Positions 16,898-25,210 of a stretch of DNA of 64,000 bases are shown one piece after another. Position 1 is the stretch's first letter. Each line of letters opens with the position of its first letter. Below the pieces are notes generated by a model, which saw only the letters and a list, made by a program, of their open reading frames with translations, was not told the origin of the DNA and ran no database searches. The translations under genes were made by a program, and so were the position numbers. Origin of the DNA: Bog-473 sp963766995 (GTDB taxonomy: Bacteria > Actinomycetota > Acidimicrobiia > Acidimicrobiales > RAAP-2); assembly GCA_963766995.1 (NCBI GenBank), contig CAVYCE010000003.1:1054001-1118000 (forward strand), read 5' to 3'.

Positions 16898-17559
16898 AAG
16901 TCCTGATCGTCGATGATCAGCGGGTGGTCCGCGAAGGCCTGGCCACCATTGTGGGTGCCTTTGCCGATACGGAGGTAGTGGGCCTGGCCGAGGACGGAAT
17001 GCAGGCTCTCGAGTTGGCGGAGTCGGCAGGACCAGACGTGGTGCTAATGGATCTGCGTATGCCACGCATGGATGGCGTCGAGGCCACGAAGGCGCTCAAG
17101 GAGCGCCATCCCGATGTCGCGGTCGTAGTGCTCACCACCTTCGCCGACGACGACTCCATCATCGCGGCCCTGTCCGCTGGAGCGGCCGGCTACCTCACCA
17201 AAGACGCCACTCGAGACGACATCAGGCGTGCCCTGGAGGCAGCCTTGGCCGGTCAGTCAGTACTCGATCCTGTGGTGCAGGCCGCGCTTCTCAAAGCGGC
17301 GCAGACGGCACCGGTTCGCCCGGTTCGTCCGGCGTCACTCCCCGACGGGCTGACCGAGCGAGAAGTTGAGGTGCTCGTGCTCATCGCCAGTGGGCTCTCA
17401 AACACTGAGATCGCAGCCCGCCTCTACGTGGCCGAGGCCACCATCAAGACGCACGTGAACCGCATCTTCGCCAAGACCAACAGCCGTGACCGCACCCAGG
17501 CCGCGGTGTATGCCCACCAGCACGGATTGCCCGAGGAACCGCCAGCTCGCGGACGTTGA
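16894..17559 (+). CDS. NarL/FixJ-type response regulator
   Basis: 221 residues: a receiver domain with acidic pocket VDDQ, the phosphorylated Asp in VLMDLRMPRMDG, Thr in VLTTF and Lys in LTKDA; then a LuxR-type HTH (LTEREVEVLVLIASGLSNTE to AEATIKTHVNRIF). GTG start overlapping the kinase stop (GTGA). Targets are unknown; the dyads at 17583-17608 just downstream are possible binding sites. Confidence 0.94.
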   Translation: MKVLIVDDQRVVREGLATIVGAFADTEVVGLAEDGMQALELAESAGPDVVLMDLRMPRMDGVEATKALKERHPDVAVVVLTTFADDDSIIAALSAGAAGYLTKDATRDDIRRALEAALAGQSVLDPVVQAALLKAAQTAPVRPVRPASLPDGLTEREVEVLVLIASGLSNTEIAARLYVAEATIKTHVNRIFAKTNSRDRTQAAVYAHQHGLPEEPPARGR

Positions 17560-17582
17560 CACCAAAGCCGTTCAGCTAACGC

Positions 17583-17608
17583 CTGGACAAGTGTCCAGAC
17601 TATTGTCT
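17583..17608. promoter_or_regulatory. Overlapping operator-like dyads before APH-like/F420 operon
   Basis: A perfect 16-bp palindrome CTGGACAAGTGTCCAG (17583-17598) is followed at once by AGACTATTGTCT (17597-17608). The second contains TATTGT, a plausible -10 box, 10 nt before GTG 17617. A repressor bound here would block the promoter of the downstream pair of genes. Confidence 0.5.
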
Positions 17609-17616
17609 AGGATCAC

Positions 17617-18702
17617 GTGGCAATCCACTTTGTTCGCGGAAAGGAATGTCGAGACGTGCTTGTAGACGGTCCCGACGAGCTCACCGCGACGTGGCTCAGC
17701 CAAGCACTCGGGGTGGAGGTTGCGGCTGTGACGGTCAACGCCATCGGCACGGGCCAGACGGGGTCAAGCTTTCGCCTCGAAGCGCACTACGCCGAGCCGA
17801 CTGAGCTGCCACCGACCTTCGTGGTGAAGCTACCGGCGCAAGACCCTTCGGTTCGTGAACGCGTCGCCTTCGGCTATCGCGCTGAAGTCGCCTTCTACGA
17901 CTCCGTCGCGGCCACTCTTGCCGTGCCACTGCCCAAGTGTCACCTCTCTGCGATTTCCGATGATGCACAACAATTCGTCTTGCTCCTCGAAGATCTCTCT
18001 CCGGCAGTGCAGGGCGATCAACTCGCTGGGTGCAGTCCCGAGACGGCACGCGCTGCAGTCGTGGCACTCAGCGGGCTGCACGGACCACGCTGGTGCGACG
18101 AGGCATGGACGTACTTTGCAGCGACGGTGATGCCTAAGCCGGATGCCGAGCAGGCTCGCGGACTCGCAGAGGTCGCACGAATGGCCGCCGAGACGTTCCT
18201 TGAGCGACTCGGAAGTCGGATGTCCGTTCTCGCACGCGAGACCGTTCGAGAGTTCCCAGATGCTGTGGCGCCGTGGCTAATGCTCCACCCGGATCGGTTC
18301 GCTCTATTGCATGGCGATTACCGGCTGGACAATCTCATGTTTGCCCCAGACGGATCGGTCACCGTCGTCGACTGGCAGACGATCAGCGTCGGTCTGCCCG
18401 CCCGCGACCTTGCCTACTTCCTGTCAACCAGCCTGATGCCGGACGAACGGGCCGCAAGTGAGCACGATCTGGTGGTGACCTACCACTCCCGCCTGCTCGA
18501 ACATGGAGTCACCGATTACTCCGCCGACGAATGCTGGCGCGACTATTGCCTCGGAATGTTGCACAGTCCGCTGATCACGACCCTTGGTACGGCCTTTTCG
18601 AGTACCACTGAACGGGGAGACGCCATGGCACTGATGATGCTGGAACGGTCATGTCGGGCCATCCGCGATCTCGACACACTGGCCTTGATCGAGACCACAT
18701 GA
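17617..18702 (+). CDS. APH/EcKL-like phosphotransferase
   Basis: 361 residues with the catalytic loop LLHGDYRLDNLMF and VVDWQTISVG; LLLEDLSP in the hinge. It is a paralogue of the gene at 12224-13315. The start is taken as GTG 17617; GTG 17656 in the same frame is the alternative and would remove a poorly conserved N-terminus. It overlaps the following F420-type oxidoreductase start by 4 bp (ATGA), so kinase and oxidoreductase are co-translated, suggesting a shared substrate pathway. Confidence 0.84.
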   Translation: MAIHFVRGKECRDVLVDGPDELTATWLSQALGVEVAAVTVNAIGTGQTGSSFRLEAHYAEPTELPPTFVVKLPAQDPSVRERVAFGYRAEVAFYDSVAATLAVPLPKCHLSAISDDAQQFVLLLEDLSPAVQGDQLAGCSPETARAAVVALSGLHGPRWCDEAWTYFAATVMPKPDAEQARGLAEVARMAAETFLERLGSRMSVLARETVREFPDAVAPWLMLHPDRFALLHGDYRLDNLMFAPDGSVTVVDWQTISVGLPARDLAYFLSTSLMPDERAASEHDLVVTYHSRLLEHGVTDYSADECWRDYCLGMLHSPLITTLGTAFSSTTERGDAMALMMLERSCRAIRDLDTLALIETT

Positions 18703-19736
18703 GTCAGTCACCGGAACTCGGCTGCTATCTGCTGGCTGGTCAGCCGTCCAGCTCACGAGACATCGTCAACGAAGCCCGCATGGCCGAGGAGATGGGACTG
18801 GGCGCCGCTTTCATCTCCGAGCGCTACAACCTGAAAGAGGTCGGAACCCTGGCCGGGGCCGCTGGCGCAGTGACCGAGGACATCCGGATCATCACTGCGG
18901 CCACGAACCACAACACCCGCCACGTGATGGTCACAGCTGGGATGGTCCGGACCATGCAAAGTTTGACGGGAGGTCGGTTCACCTTGGGCATTGGGCGCGG
19001 CATCGCGCCGCTGCAAGATGTCTACGGCATACCGCGCATCACTACGGCACAAATGGAGGACTTCTCTTTAGTGCTGCGCCGACTCTTCCGTGGCGAGGCA
19101 ATCTTCGGTCACGATGGCCCAGCTGGACGCTTTCCAGTGCTCAATCTCGACTCAAGCCTGGACGAATATCTTCCCTTGTGCCTTGTGGCCTTTGGAGACA
19201 ACAGTCTGGAACTCGGAGGGCGCGTCTTCGACGATGTGGTCCTCCACACGTATTTCACCGACGAGACAACGACTCATTGTGTTCAGGTGGTCAAGGAGGC
19301 GGCCAGTCGAGCCGGTCGTGATCCGAAGGACGTGCGCGTCTGGTCGTGCTTCGCCACCATCGGCGATCACCTACCAGAGGAGTTGCGACTCAAAAAGTCC
19401 GTGGGCCGGCTAGCCACCTACCTTCAGGGTTATGGCGATCTATTGGTACGCACAAACGATTGGGATACCGCCGCATTGCAGCGCTTTCGCGACGACGACG
19501 TCGTCAAAGGCGTCGCTGGAGCGCTCGACGCGGTCGGCACCACTGAGCAACTCGAACATGTCGCGACGCTCATCCCGAAGGAGTGGCTGGCCCCCAGCGC
19601 GTCCGGATCACCTGCGCAGTGTGCTGCGGCGATTCGACAACAGCTGGCCCTCGGATGCGACGGCGTGATTTTGCACGGCAGCACGCCGGAAGAACTCCGG
19701 CCCATCGTCGAGGAGTACCACGGCTCCAACGCTTGA
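18699..19736 (+). CDS. F420-dependent LLM-class oxidoreductase
   Basis: 345 residues of the bacterial luciferase-like fold: EARMAEEMGLGAAFISERYN near the start, the cofactor-side GGRFTLGIGRG motif, and SPAQCAAAIRQQLALGCDGV near the end. Closest to the TIGR03857-like group of probable F420-using oxidoreductases. ATG 18699 overlaps the kinase stop as ATGA and was preferred to upstream in-frame codons. The substrate is unknown; the coupled APH-like kinase hints at a two-step modification. Confidence 0.85.
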   Translation: MSQSPELGCYLLAGQPSSSRDIVNEARMAEEMGLGAAFISERYNLKEVGTLAGAAGAVTEDIRIITAATNHNTRHVMVTAGMVRTMQSLTGGRFTLGIGRGIAPLQDVYGIPRITTAQMEDFSLVLRRLFRGEAIFGHDGPAGRFPVLNLDSSLDEYLPLCLVAFGDNSLELGGRVFDDVVLHTYFTDETTTHCVQVVKEAASRAGRDPKDVRVWSCFATIGDHLPEELRLKKSVGRLATYLQGYGDLLVRTNDWDTAALQRFRDDDVVKGVAGALDAVGTTEQLEHVATLIPKEWLAPSASGSPAQCAAAIRQQLALGCDGVILHGSTPEELRPIVEEYHGSNA

Positions 19737-19743
19737 CTTATAT

Positions 19744-19760
19744 CTCTACATAGGTAGAGT
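19744..19760 (+). promoter_or_regulatory. PadR operator overlapping leaderless -10 box
   Basis: CTCTAC-ATAG-GTAGAG (19744-19759) is a perfect 6-bp inverted repeat. Its right arm contains the -10 box TAGAGT (19755-19760), 6 nt before the padR ATG at 19767. Autorepression by the encoded PadR protein is the natural reading. Confidence 0.55.
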
Positions 19761-19766
19761 TACCGT

Positions 19767-20081
19767 ATGGGCAGGTCTCGCACATTGTCGCCGCAGGCGA
19801 TCAAGATCCTCCGAGCACTTACCACTGACCCCACGCGCTGGCGTTACGGCTACGACCTCGCCCGGGAGGTCCACCTGAAGTCCGGCTCGCTCTATCCGAT
19901 TCTGATCCGGCTGGCTGACCGTGAGCTGCTCGAAACTTCTTGGGAAGAAGGCCTGTCGGGCCGGCCACCCCGGCACCTCTATCGCCTCACCCCGACAGGA
20001 CACGAATACGTCGCTGCTCTTGACGCTGTCCGCATCCAACCCCCAGTGCCCCGCCGGCACCTGGGCTTGAGCGGGGCATAG
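19767..20081 (+). CDS. PadR family transcriptional regulator
   Basis: 104 residues. Winged helix with YGYDLAREVHLKSGSLYPIL and the wing RHLYRLTPTGHEYV, both typical of PadR. It lacks the long C-terminal dimerisation helix of larger PadR proteins (PadR-s2 type). Its TAG overlaps the GTG of the following membrane-protein gene by one base, so the pair is an operon. The operator-like repeat at its promoter suggests autoregulation. Confidence 0.9.
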   Translation: MGRSRTLSPQAIKILRALTTDPTRWRYGYDLAREVHLKSGSLYPILIRLADRELLETSWEEGLSGRPPRHLYRLTPTGHEYVAALDAVRIQPPVPRRHLGLSGA

Positions 20082-21094
20082 TGCTGGCCGCGGTCGGTGG
20101 GGGGCCGGTATCAGTCCTCTGCCTCTTGGTGCTGGGTGTACTCGGCACCGCATTGTGGGGACGCGAGCACCCTCCTCGAATGGCCCGCGATGTCCCGGTG
20201 CGGGTGTTGCAATGGGCGAGCGGTCTGCTTCCGGCGGACAGGGCCGAGTGGGGCCAGGCGATGCTGGGTGAACTGGATCGGATTGATGGTTCCCCAGCTC
20301 GGTGGCGATTCACTCTTTCCTGCGTGACTGGTGTCCTGGTGCCGCCACCGCGCGGTCTCGTGGCGCCGATGGCGGTGCTGGGAACCGCCGCTCTCGGGAG
20401 CGCGGTGGTGTTCAGCGTTGGTTTCGTCCATTTCGGGCTGGCCACAAATCCGTGGAACTGGATATTGGTGGCCATTTTGGCCGCTGTGTTGCTGTGTTCG
20501 ATCATTGGGGTGAGCGTGCAGCTACGCCGATCAAATTCGGCCCTTCTGGGTTTGATAGGTGGGCTCATCGTGGCGGCATCGTGGTTGTGGACCACGGGAT
20601 TCACCTTTGCGGGAGTGGTCACGCCGGTGAATTCGGTCGGCGCCTGGTCAGGCCCGACACTGATGATCGCGGTGCCATTGGTAGTCGGAGTCGGGGCGGC
20701 ATTGCTCGGAGGCAATGCGTCCGTTGGCCGTCGAGCCGCACGGCTCGCCGGAGTGAGTGCGGGACTGACAATGTTCTTCATTGCCACGATTGCGGTGGTG
20801 GCGATCGATGGAGGGCCGCGCGATCCGGGGGCGACTCTTGCCGGCGGAGTGAGCGAGGCCTTTTTCAGCGTGGCCATGCTTTACCTGATTTCGGTACCGC
20901 TGGCCACGACCGCTGTGGGCTGGGTCGCGGCGACATCCACCAACCGCATCCGATTGCTGCGCTTGGCTTCAGGACATCAAAACTCCTCCGCATCCGACGA
21001 AGGCAAGAGTGTCAGCGATCGACTGACGCCGTTTCGCGTCGGAGCTGTGGTTGCCGTGCTGGCGCTCGGCGCGCTCGTGGTCCTGGCTCGCTAA
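20081..21094 (+). CDS. PadR-coupled multi-spanning membrane protein
   Basis: 337 residues, GTG start. An N-terminal helix is followed by an amphipathic cytoplasmic segment (WASGLLPADRAEWGQAMLGE, then LDRIDGSPARWRF) and about eight further transmembrane helices. This RAEWGQAMLGEL arrangement recurs in actinobacterial membrane proteins encoded next to PadR regulators. The function is unknown; co-regulation of an envelope protein by PadR is likely. Its stop lies 12 bp from the convergent beta-glucosidase gene. Confidence 0.72.
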   Translation: MLAAVGGGPVSVLCLLVLGVLGTALWGREHPPRMARDVPVRVLQWASGLLPADRAEWGQAMLGELDRIDGSPARWRFTLSCVTGVLVPPPRGLVAPMAVLGTAALGSAVVFSVGFVHFGLATNPWNWILVAILAAVLLCSIIGVSVQLRRSNSALLGLIGGLIVAASWLWTTGFTFAGVVTPVNSVGAWSGPTLMIAVPLVVGVGAALLGGNASVGRRAARLAGVSAGLTMFFIATIAVVAIDGGPRDPGATLAGGVSEAFFSVAMLYLISVPLATTAVGWVAATSTNRIRLLRLASGHQNSSASDEGKSVSDRLTPFRVGAVVAVLALGALVVLAR

Positions 21095-21106
21095 CCCTGG
21101 ATCACT

Positions 21107-22291
21107 TCAATTCGGTAACCCTTGGGCGGCCGCCACTTGGCCGTACCACTGTCCGCTCGGCTTAAGCGTCCGCTCGAAGGTCTGCCGATCAACTGCGACC
21201 AGCCCGAACGTGGGTCCGTACGATCCCCACTCGTAGTTGTCGAGAAGTGACCAGTGCAAATAGCCGCGGACATCCACACCGTCAGCCAGCGCGCCGTGGA
21301 GACCGATGAGCGCGTCGCGGATGTATTCGATGCGGTCGTCGTCGCTCTTGGTGGAGATCCCGTTCTCGGTGACGAGTATCGGTACACCGGGCAACACGTC
21401 CGCGGTGTGACGTACGGCATGGCCGAGAGCGGCGGGATAGAACTCCCAATCTGTCGTGGTCCGTCGAGAATCAGGACCCGGAGCGACCCACCCGTCCTTC
21501 CCGATGATCTGCCGGGAATAGGCCTGGACCCCGATGAAATCATCTTCAGCACACACCTCCAGGTACTGATCTTCACGCTGCCAAGTCCAAGCTTCGGCGT
21601 TCGCGGTGCCGTCTTCGTCAAGCGCTTGAGCGTCCTGGTTGGCGACGGTCCAACCCGTCTTCACGGTGGAATGTCCGGCCAGTTCTGCCCGGGCCGCATG
21701 ATGCGCATCGATCAAACGAGCCGTGACCGTTGGTTCCGGCACGGCCGTATCAAAGGTCACGGCCCCCCGCCCTCGGATCACCGCGGTGACCAGCGCCACC
21801 ATGTTCGGCTCATTGATGATGCACACCCACTCCACGCCATCGAGGATGGGGCGAACCGCTTTGACGTATTGAGCAAAGAGTGCCGGTGACTCTTCGGAGA
21901 ACCAACCACCGAGACGGGCCACCCATTTCGGCAATGTGAAGTGATGCAGGGTCACCACCGGTGTAATCCCGCGCTCGAAACACCCTTCGATGATTCGTCG
22001 GTAGTGGCCGAGCATGGCGGAAGACACCATCCCTTGGGCTGGCTCAATGCGGGCCCACTCAATGCTGAACCGATAGGTGTTGAGCCCCATCGAAGCGACA
22101 AGGTCGAGGTCTTCCCTCCACCGATGCAGGCTGTCGCACGCATCGCCGGATGGCTCTTTTATGGAGCTGTTGGGCTGGGTCTCGACCGTCCAACGATCGC
22201 TATTGGTGTTGTTGCCCTCTATCTGGTGCGCAGCCGTAGCGGCGCCCCAGAGGAAGCCGTCCGGGAATTGGGTGGTCGACGATGTACTCAT
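21107..22291 (-). CDS. Glycoside hydrolase family 1 (beta-glucosidase-like)
   Basis: 394 residues. GH1 signature FPDGFLWGAATAAHQIEG at the N-terminus, acid/base Glu in IINEPNMVAL, and nucleophile Glu in VTENGIST. It is cytoplasmic (no signal peptide) and hydrolyses beta-linked glucosides or related sugars. It is somewhat shorter than the usual 440-480 residues, so some loops are trimmed. The ATG lies inside a perfect inverted repeat (22285-22300). Confidence 0.92.
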   Translation of the reverse strand: MSTSSTTQFPDGFLWGAATAAHQIEGNNTNSDRWTVETQPNSSIKEPSGDACDSLHRWREDLDLVASMGLNTYRFSIEWARIEPAQGMVSSAMLGHYRRIIEGCFERGITPVVTLHHFTLPKWVARLGGWFSEESPALFAQYVKAVRPILDGVEWVCIINEPNMVALVTAVIRGRGAVTFDTAVPEPTVTARLIDAHHAARAELAGHSTVKTGWTVANQDAQALDEDGTANAEAWTWQREDQYLEVCAEDDFIGVQAYSRQIIGKDGWVAPGPDSRRTTTDWEFYPAALGHAVRHTADVLPGVPILVTENGISTKSDDDRIEYIRDALIGLHGALADGVDVRGYLHWSLLDNYEWGSYGPTFGLVAVDRQTFERTLKPSGQWYGQVAAAQGLPN

Positions 22292-22300
22292 TGCTGAGTA
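22285..22300. promoter_or_regulatory. Operator-like dyad over the glucosidase start codon
   Basis: TACTCA-TTGC-TGAGTA is a perfect 6-bp inverted repeat spanning the start codon (22289-22291, minus strand). A sugar-responsive repressor site is the obvious guess; no regulator gene lies next to it. Confidence 0.4.
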
Positions 22301-22317
22301 GTTCTATCTCCAGCTTT

Positions 22318-22333
22318 GCCCGGCCGCCCGGGC
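22318..22333 (-). terminator. GC-rich hairpin downstream of acyl-CoA dehydrogenase
   Basis: GCCCGG-CCGC-CCGGGC forms a 6-bp stem 45 nt past the acyl-CoA dehydrogenase stop on the minus strand. No T-run follows, so it is only a weak terminator candidate. Confidence 0.25.
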
Positions 22334-22378
22334 CAGATTCATATCCTTAGAGTCAAAGACTCCAACGGCTCAGATGGA

Positions 22379-23593
22379 TCAGTTGATGTGGATGCCCGAG
22401 ATGGCCCGGCTGATGACCAGGCGCTGGATCTCGGAGGTGCCTTCGAAGATGGTGTAGATCTTCGAGTCGCGGTGCCAGCGCTCGACCGGGTACTCCCGGA
22501 CGTAGCCGTACCCGCCCAGGATCTGGATGGCCTGCTCGGTCACCCAGACCGCGTTCTCGCCGGCGTAGAGCTTGGACATGGAACCTTCGCCGTTCTCGAA
22601 CTTCTGTCCTGTGCTGGCCATCCAGGCGGCGCGGTGCACCAACAGGCGCGAAGCGTCAGTGCGCATCTTCATGTCGGCCAACTTGAAAGCGATGGACTGA
22701 TTCTCGATGATGGCCCGGCCAAACTGCTTGCGCTCCTTGGCGTACTCAAGCGAGTACTCGTAGGCGGCACGGGCGATACCAACGGCTTGGGCACCGACGA
22801 TCGGGCGAGAGGCTTCGAAGGTGGCCATGGCGGCTTGGGTCGAGGTCTTCTTGCCTTCCTTGGCCCGAGCCAGGCGCTCGTCCAGCTTCTCTTTGCCGCC
22901 GAGCAGGCAACGACCCGGCACCCGGCAGTCATCCAGCACGACCTCGGCCGTGTGTGAGGCGCGGATGCCCATCTTCTTGAACTTCTGACCCATGGAGATA
23001 CCGGGCGTCCCCTCCGGCACCACGAAGCTGGCCTGACCCCGGCTGCCCAGGGTCGGGTCGACCGACAGGACGAGCACGTGGGTGTTGGCGATGCCGCCGT
23101 TGGTGATCCAGGTCTTGGTGCCGTTGAGCACCCACTCGTCCTTGGCCTCGTCGTACACCGCACGGGACTTGAGGGACGAGACGTCGGAACCGGCGTCGGG
23201 CTCGGACACACCGAAGGCGGCCAGCTTCACGTCGTCGGGTGTGCCGAAGCACTGGGGTACCCACTCGGCCAATTGCTCGGGGGTGCCGTTGGAGAAGATG
23301 CCGGCTACGGCCAAGGTCGACCCGAAGATGGCCAGCGCGATGCCGGCGTCACCCCAACTCATCTCCTCGTTGACCAGACACATCAGGAGTCCGGTTGGAT
23401 CACCAAAGCACTGGGCCACGAAGTCGAAGGAATAGAGGCCGTTCTTGGCCGCCTCCTGAATGATGGGCCAAGGCGTCTCTTCACGCTCATCCCATTCGGC
23501 ACCGGCGGGACGGACCACGTTCTCGGCGAACTCGTGGACCCACTTCTGGATCTGCAGTTGGTCCTCGTTGAGCGAGAGGGAGAAGTCGGACAT
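22379..23593 (-). CDS. Acyl-CoA dehydrogenase
   Basis: 404 residues. FAD/substrate segments AAFGVSEPDAGSDVSSLKSR and WITNGG; the C-terminal YTIFEGTSEIQRLVISRAI holds the family's catalytic Glu, and ILGGYGYVREYPVER completes the fold. It oxidises acyl-CoA thioesters at alpha-beta. I placed the start at ATG 23593, preceded by a strong AAGGAGGG Shine-Dalgarno sequence 6 nt away, rather than the longer frame to 23686. A dyad at 23721-23738 probably regulates it. Confidence 0.95.
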   Translation of the reverse strand: MSDFSLSLNEDQLQIQKWVHEFAENVVRPAGAEWDEREETPWPIIQEAAKNGLYSFDFVAQCFGDPTGLLMCLVNEEMSWGDAGIALAIFGSTLAVAGIFSNGTPEQLAEWVPQCFGTPDDVKLAAFGVSEPDAGSDVSSLKSRAVYDEAKDEWVLNGTKTWITNGGIANTHVLVLSVDPTLGSRGQASFVVPEGTPGISMGQKFKKMGIRASHTAEVVLDDCRVPGRCLLGGKEKLDERLARAKEGKKTSTQAAMATFEASRPIVGAQAVGIARAAYEYSLEYAKERKQFGRAIIENQSIAFKLADMKMRTDASRLLVHRAAWMASTGQKFENGEGSMSKLYAGENAVWVTEQAIQILGGYGYVREYPVERWHRDSKIYTIFEGTSEIQRLVISRAISGIHIN

Positions 23594-23720
23594 GTAGGGC
23601 CCTCCTTGGGGCAGGAGCCCGAGCATTCGCCGGGTCTCGTCGAAAAATCCGTTGATCACCACCTCTGATCGGCTCGGTCCCTGCACCGCTCCACGCGATG
23701 TCCGGGCCCATCCAGTTCGT

Positions 23721-23738
23721 GGTTACTGAATGGTAACC
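23721..23738. promoter_or_regulatory. TetR-type operator candidate upstream of acyl-CoA dehydrogenase
   Basis: GGTTAC-TGAATG-GTAACC is a perfect 6-bp inverted repeat of the size bound by TetR-type lipid regulators. On the minus strand a TAGGTT box (possible -10) overlaps it. It sits about 130 nt before the acyl-CoA dehydrogenase start. Confidence 0.45.
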
Positions 23739-23800
23739 TAGAAGGAGACAGAGGTCCAGACATATCGTTTTTCTGCCTTTGAACTGGGCTTTCCCGCCGG

Positions 23801-25198
23801 CTAGCGGCGAACTGCGGTGCCTGAAGCGGTGTCCTCCACCGTCCAGCCCAGCACCACCAGTTGGTCCCGCAACCCATCGGCTCGGGCGAAGTCTTTGGCC
23901 GCCCTGGCTGCATCACGCTCAGCCACCAATCGAGCGGTCTCGTCGTCGACGTCATCGGCTTCGCCACGCAACGACAGACCCAAGGCGGCCGCCAATACAG
24001 CCGCGGTCCGCGCCGCCAGTTGCGCTCCGCCGGAGTCGCCCTCATCGGCCTTGGTGTGGGCGGCGGTGACGAGTTCGAAGATGCCGGCCAGAGCGCCCGG
24101 GGTATCGAGGTCGTTATCCATCCGTTCCCGGAAGGTAGACAATGCTTCTGCATCAAGTTCGGTAGCAGGCGAGACGCCATCGACGACGACGCCGTCACTT
24201 CCCTGCTCAAGGACGCCACCTACATCGAAACGCCGGGCCAATCCATCCAGACGCGCCAATGCCCTCTCTGCATCGGTCGCCGTTTCCGGGGTGACTTCGA
24301 TGGGCGAGCGATAATGGGCGCGCAGCACCAGTAACCGGTAGGCCCGAGCGTCGTAGCGAGACAGCAGGTCCGGAAGAGTGGTGAAGTTGCCGAGCGACTT
24401 CGACATCTTCGTGCCCTCGACTTCCACCCATCCGTTGTGCATCCAGTGCCGGGCGAACACCTTGCCGTCGGCCACTGCCTGAGCCCTCTCGTTCTCGTGA
24501 TGCGGGAACTTGAGATCCTGGCCTCCGCCATGCAGGTCGAACCCCTCGCCCAGGAGGTCGAGCGACATGACCACGCACTCGGTATGCCAGCCCGGGCGAC
24601 CGTCACCCCACGGCGAGAACCAGCTGGGCTCCCCTTCCTTGGCCTTTTTCCAAAGCGCAAAGTCAAGTGGTGAGCGCTTGTCTTCGTTGGCTTCGACCCG
24701 AGCTCCCGCTTGCAACGATTCCAATGGCTGCTGGGCTAAGAGGCCGTAGCCCTCCACCTTGGACACCTCGAGGTACACGCCGTCGGCGGTCTCATAGGCC
24801 TTCCCCCGGGCCACGAGGTCGCCCACCAACTCGACCATGCGGCCGATATAAGCGGTGGCATGGGGGATGTCGTGCGGGCGGAGGTCTCCCAGCGCCCCCA
24901 TTGACTCCCACCAATGACCCTCGAATTCTTTGGCCACGTCGGACTCGGTGCGCCCCAGGAGGTTCGCCCGCTTAATGATGTTGTCATCGACGTCAGTGAT
25001 ATTGGCCACATGACGAACCTTCAGGCCAGTGAAGCTGAGATACCGGCGCAGGACGTCGAAGGTCAGGTTGGCCCGACCGTGGCCGATATGAGGAAGGTCG
25101 TAGACCGTGGGACCACACACGTACATCGACACTTCGCCCTCGGTGCGCAGCTCAAGTGGGCGGACGGTGCCCGTGGCGGTGTCGTGCAGGTGCAGCAT
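23801..25198 (-). CDS. cysS: Cysteinyl-tRNA synthetase
   Basis: 465 residues, class I synthetase: zinc-ligand Cys28 in MYVCGPTVYD, the HIGH motif in PHIGHGR (37-40), GWHTEC and HGGGQDLKFPHHENE for the zinc site and cysteine pocket, and KMSKSLGN. The full anticodon-binding C-terminus is present, so it is CysS and not the shorter mycothiol ligase MshC, whose motif is HLGHA-like. The ATG is 6 nt after a TACCGT box shared with the divergent valS promoter. Confidence 0.96.
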   Translation of the reverse strand: MLHLHDTATGTVRPLELRTEGEVSMYVCGPTVYDLPHIGHGRANLTFDVLRRYLSFTGLKVRHVANITDVDDNIIKRANLLGRTESDVAKEFEGHWWESMGALGDLRPHDIPHATAYIGRMVELVGDLVARGKAYETADGVYLEVSKVEGYGLLAQQPLESLQAGARVEANEDKRSPLDFALWKKAKEGEPSWFSPWGDGRPGWHTECVVMSLDLLGEGFDLHGGGQDLKFPHHENERAQAVADGKVFARHWMHNGWVEVEGTKMSKSLGNFTTLPDLLSRYDARAYRLLVLRAHYRSPIEVTPETATDAERALARLDGLARRFDVGGVLEQGSDGVVVDGVSPATELDAEALSTFRERMDNDLDTPGALAGIFELVTAAHTKADEGDSGGAQLAARTAAVLAAALGLSLRGEADDVDDETARLVAERDAARAAKDFARADGLRDQLVVLGWTVEDTASGTAVRR

Positions 25199-25203
25199 CC
25201 GGG

Positions 25204-25210
25204 TACGGTA
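25204..25210. promoter_or_regulatory. Overlapping divergent -10 boxes of cysS and valS
   Basis: The start codons of cysS (25198, minus) and valS (25219, plus) are only 20 bp apart. TACGGT (25204-25209, plus) and TACCGT (25205-25210, read on minus) occupy almost the same bases, 9 and 6 nt from their respective ATGs. RNA polymerase could serve only one direction at a time. Confidence 0.55.

Noticed and set aside
23801..25198. Reading the class I synthetase as the mycothiol ligase MshC
   Set aside because: MshC has a HLGHA-type motif and is shorter; this protein has PHIGHGR, the zinc site and the full anticodon-binding end of CysS.
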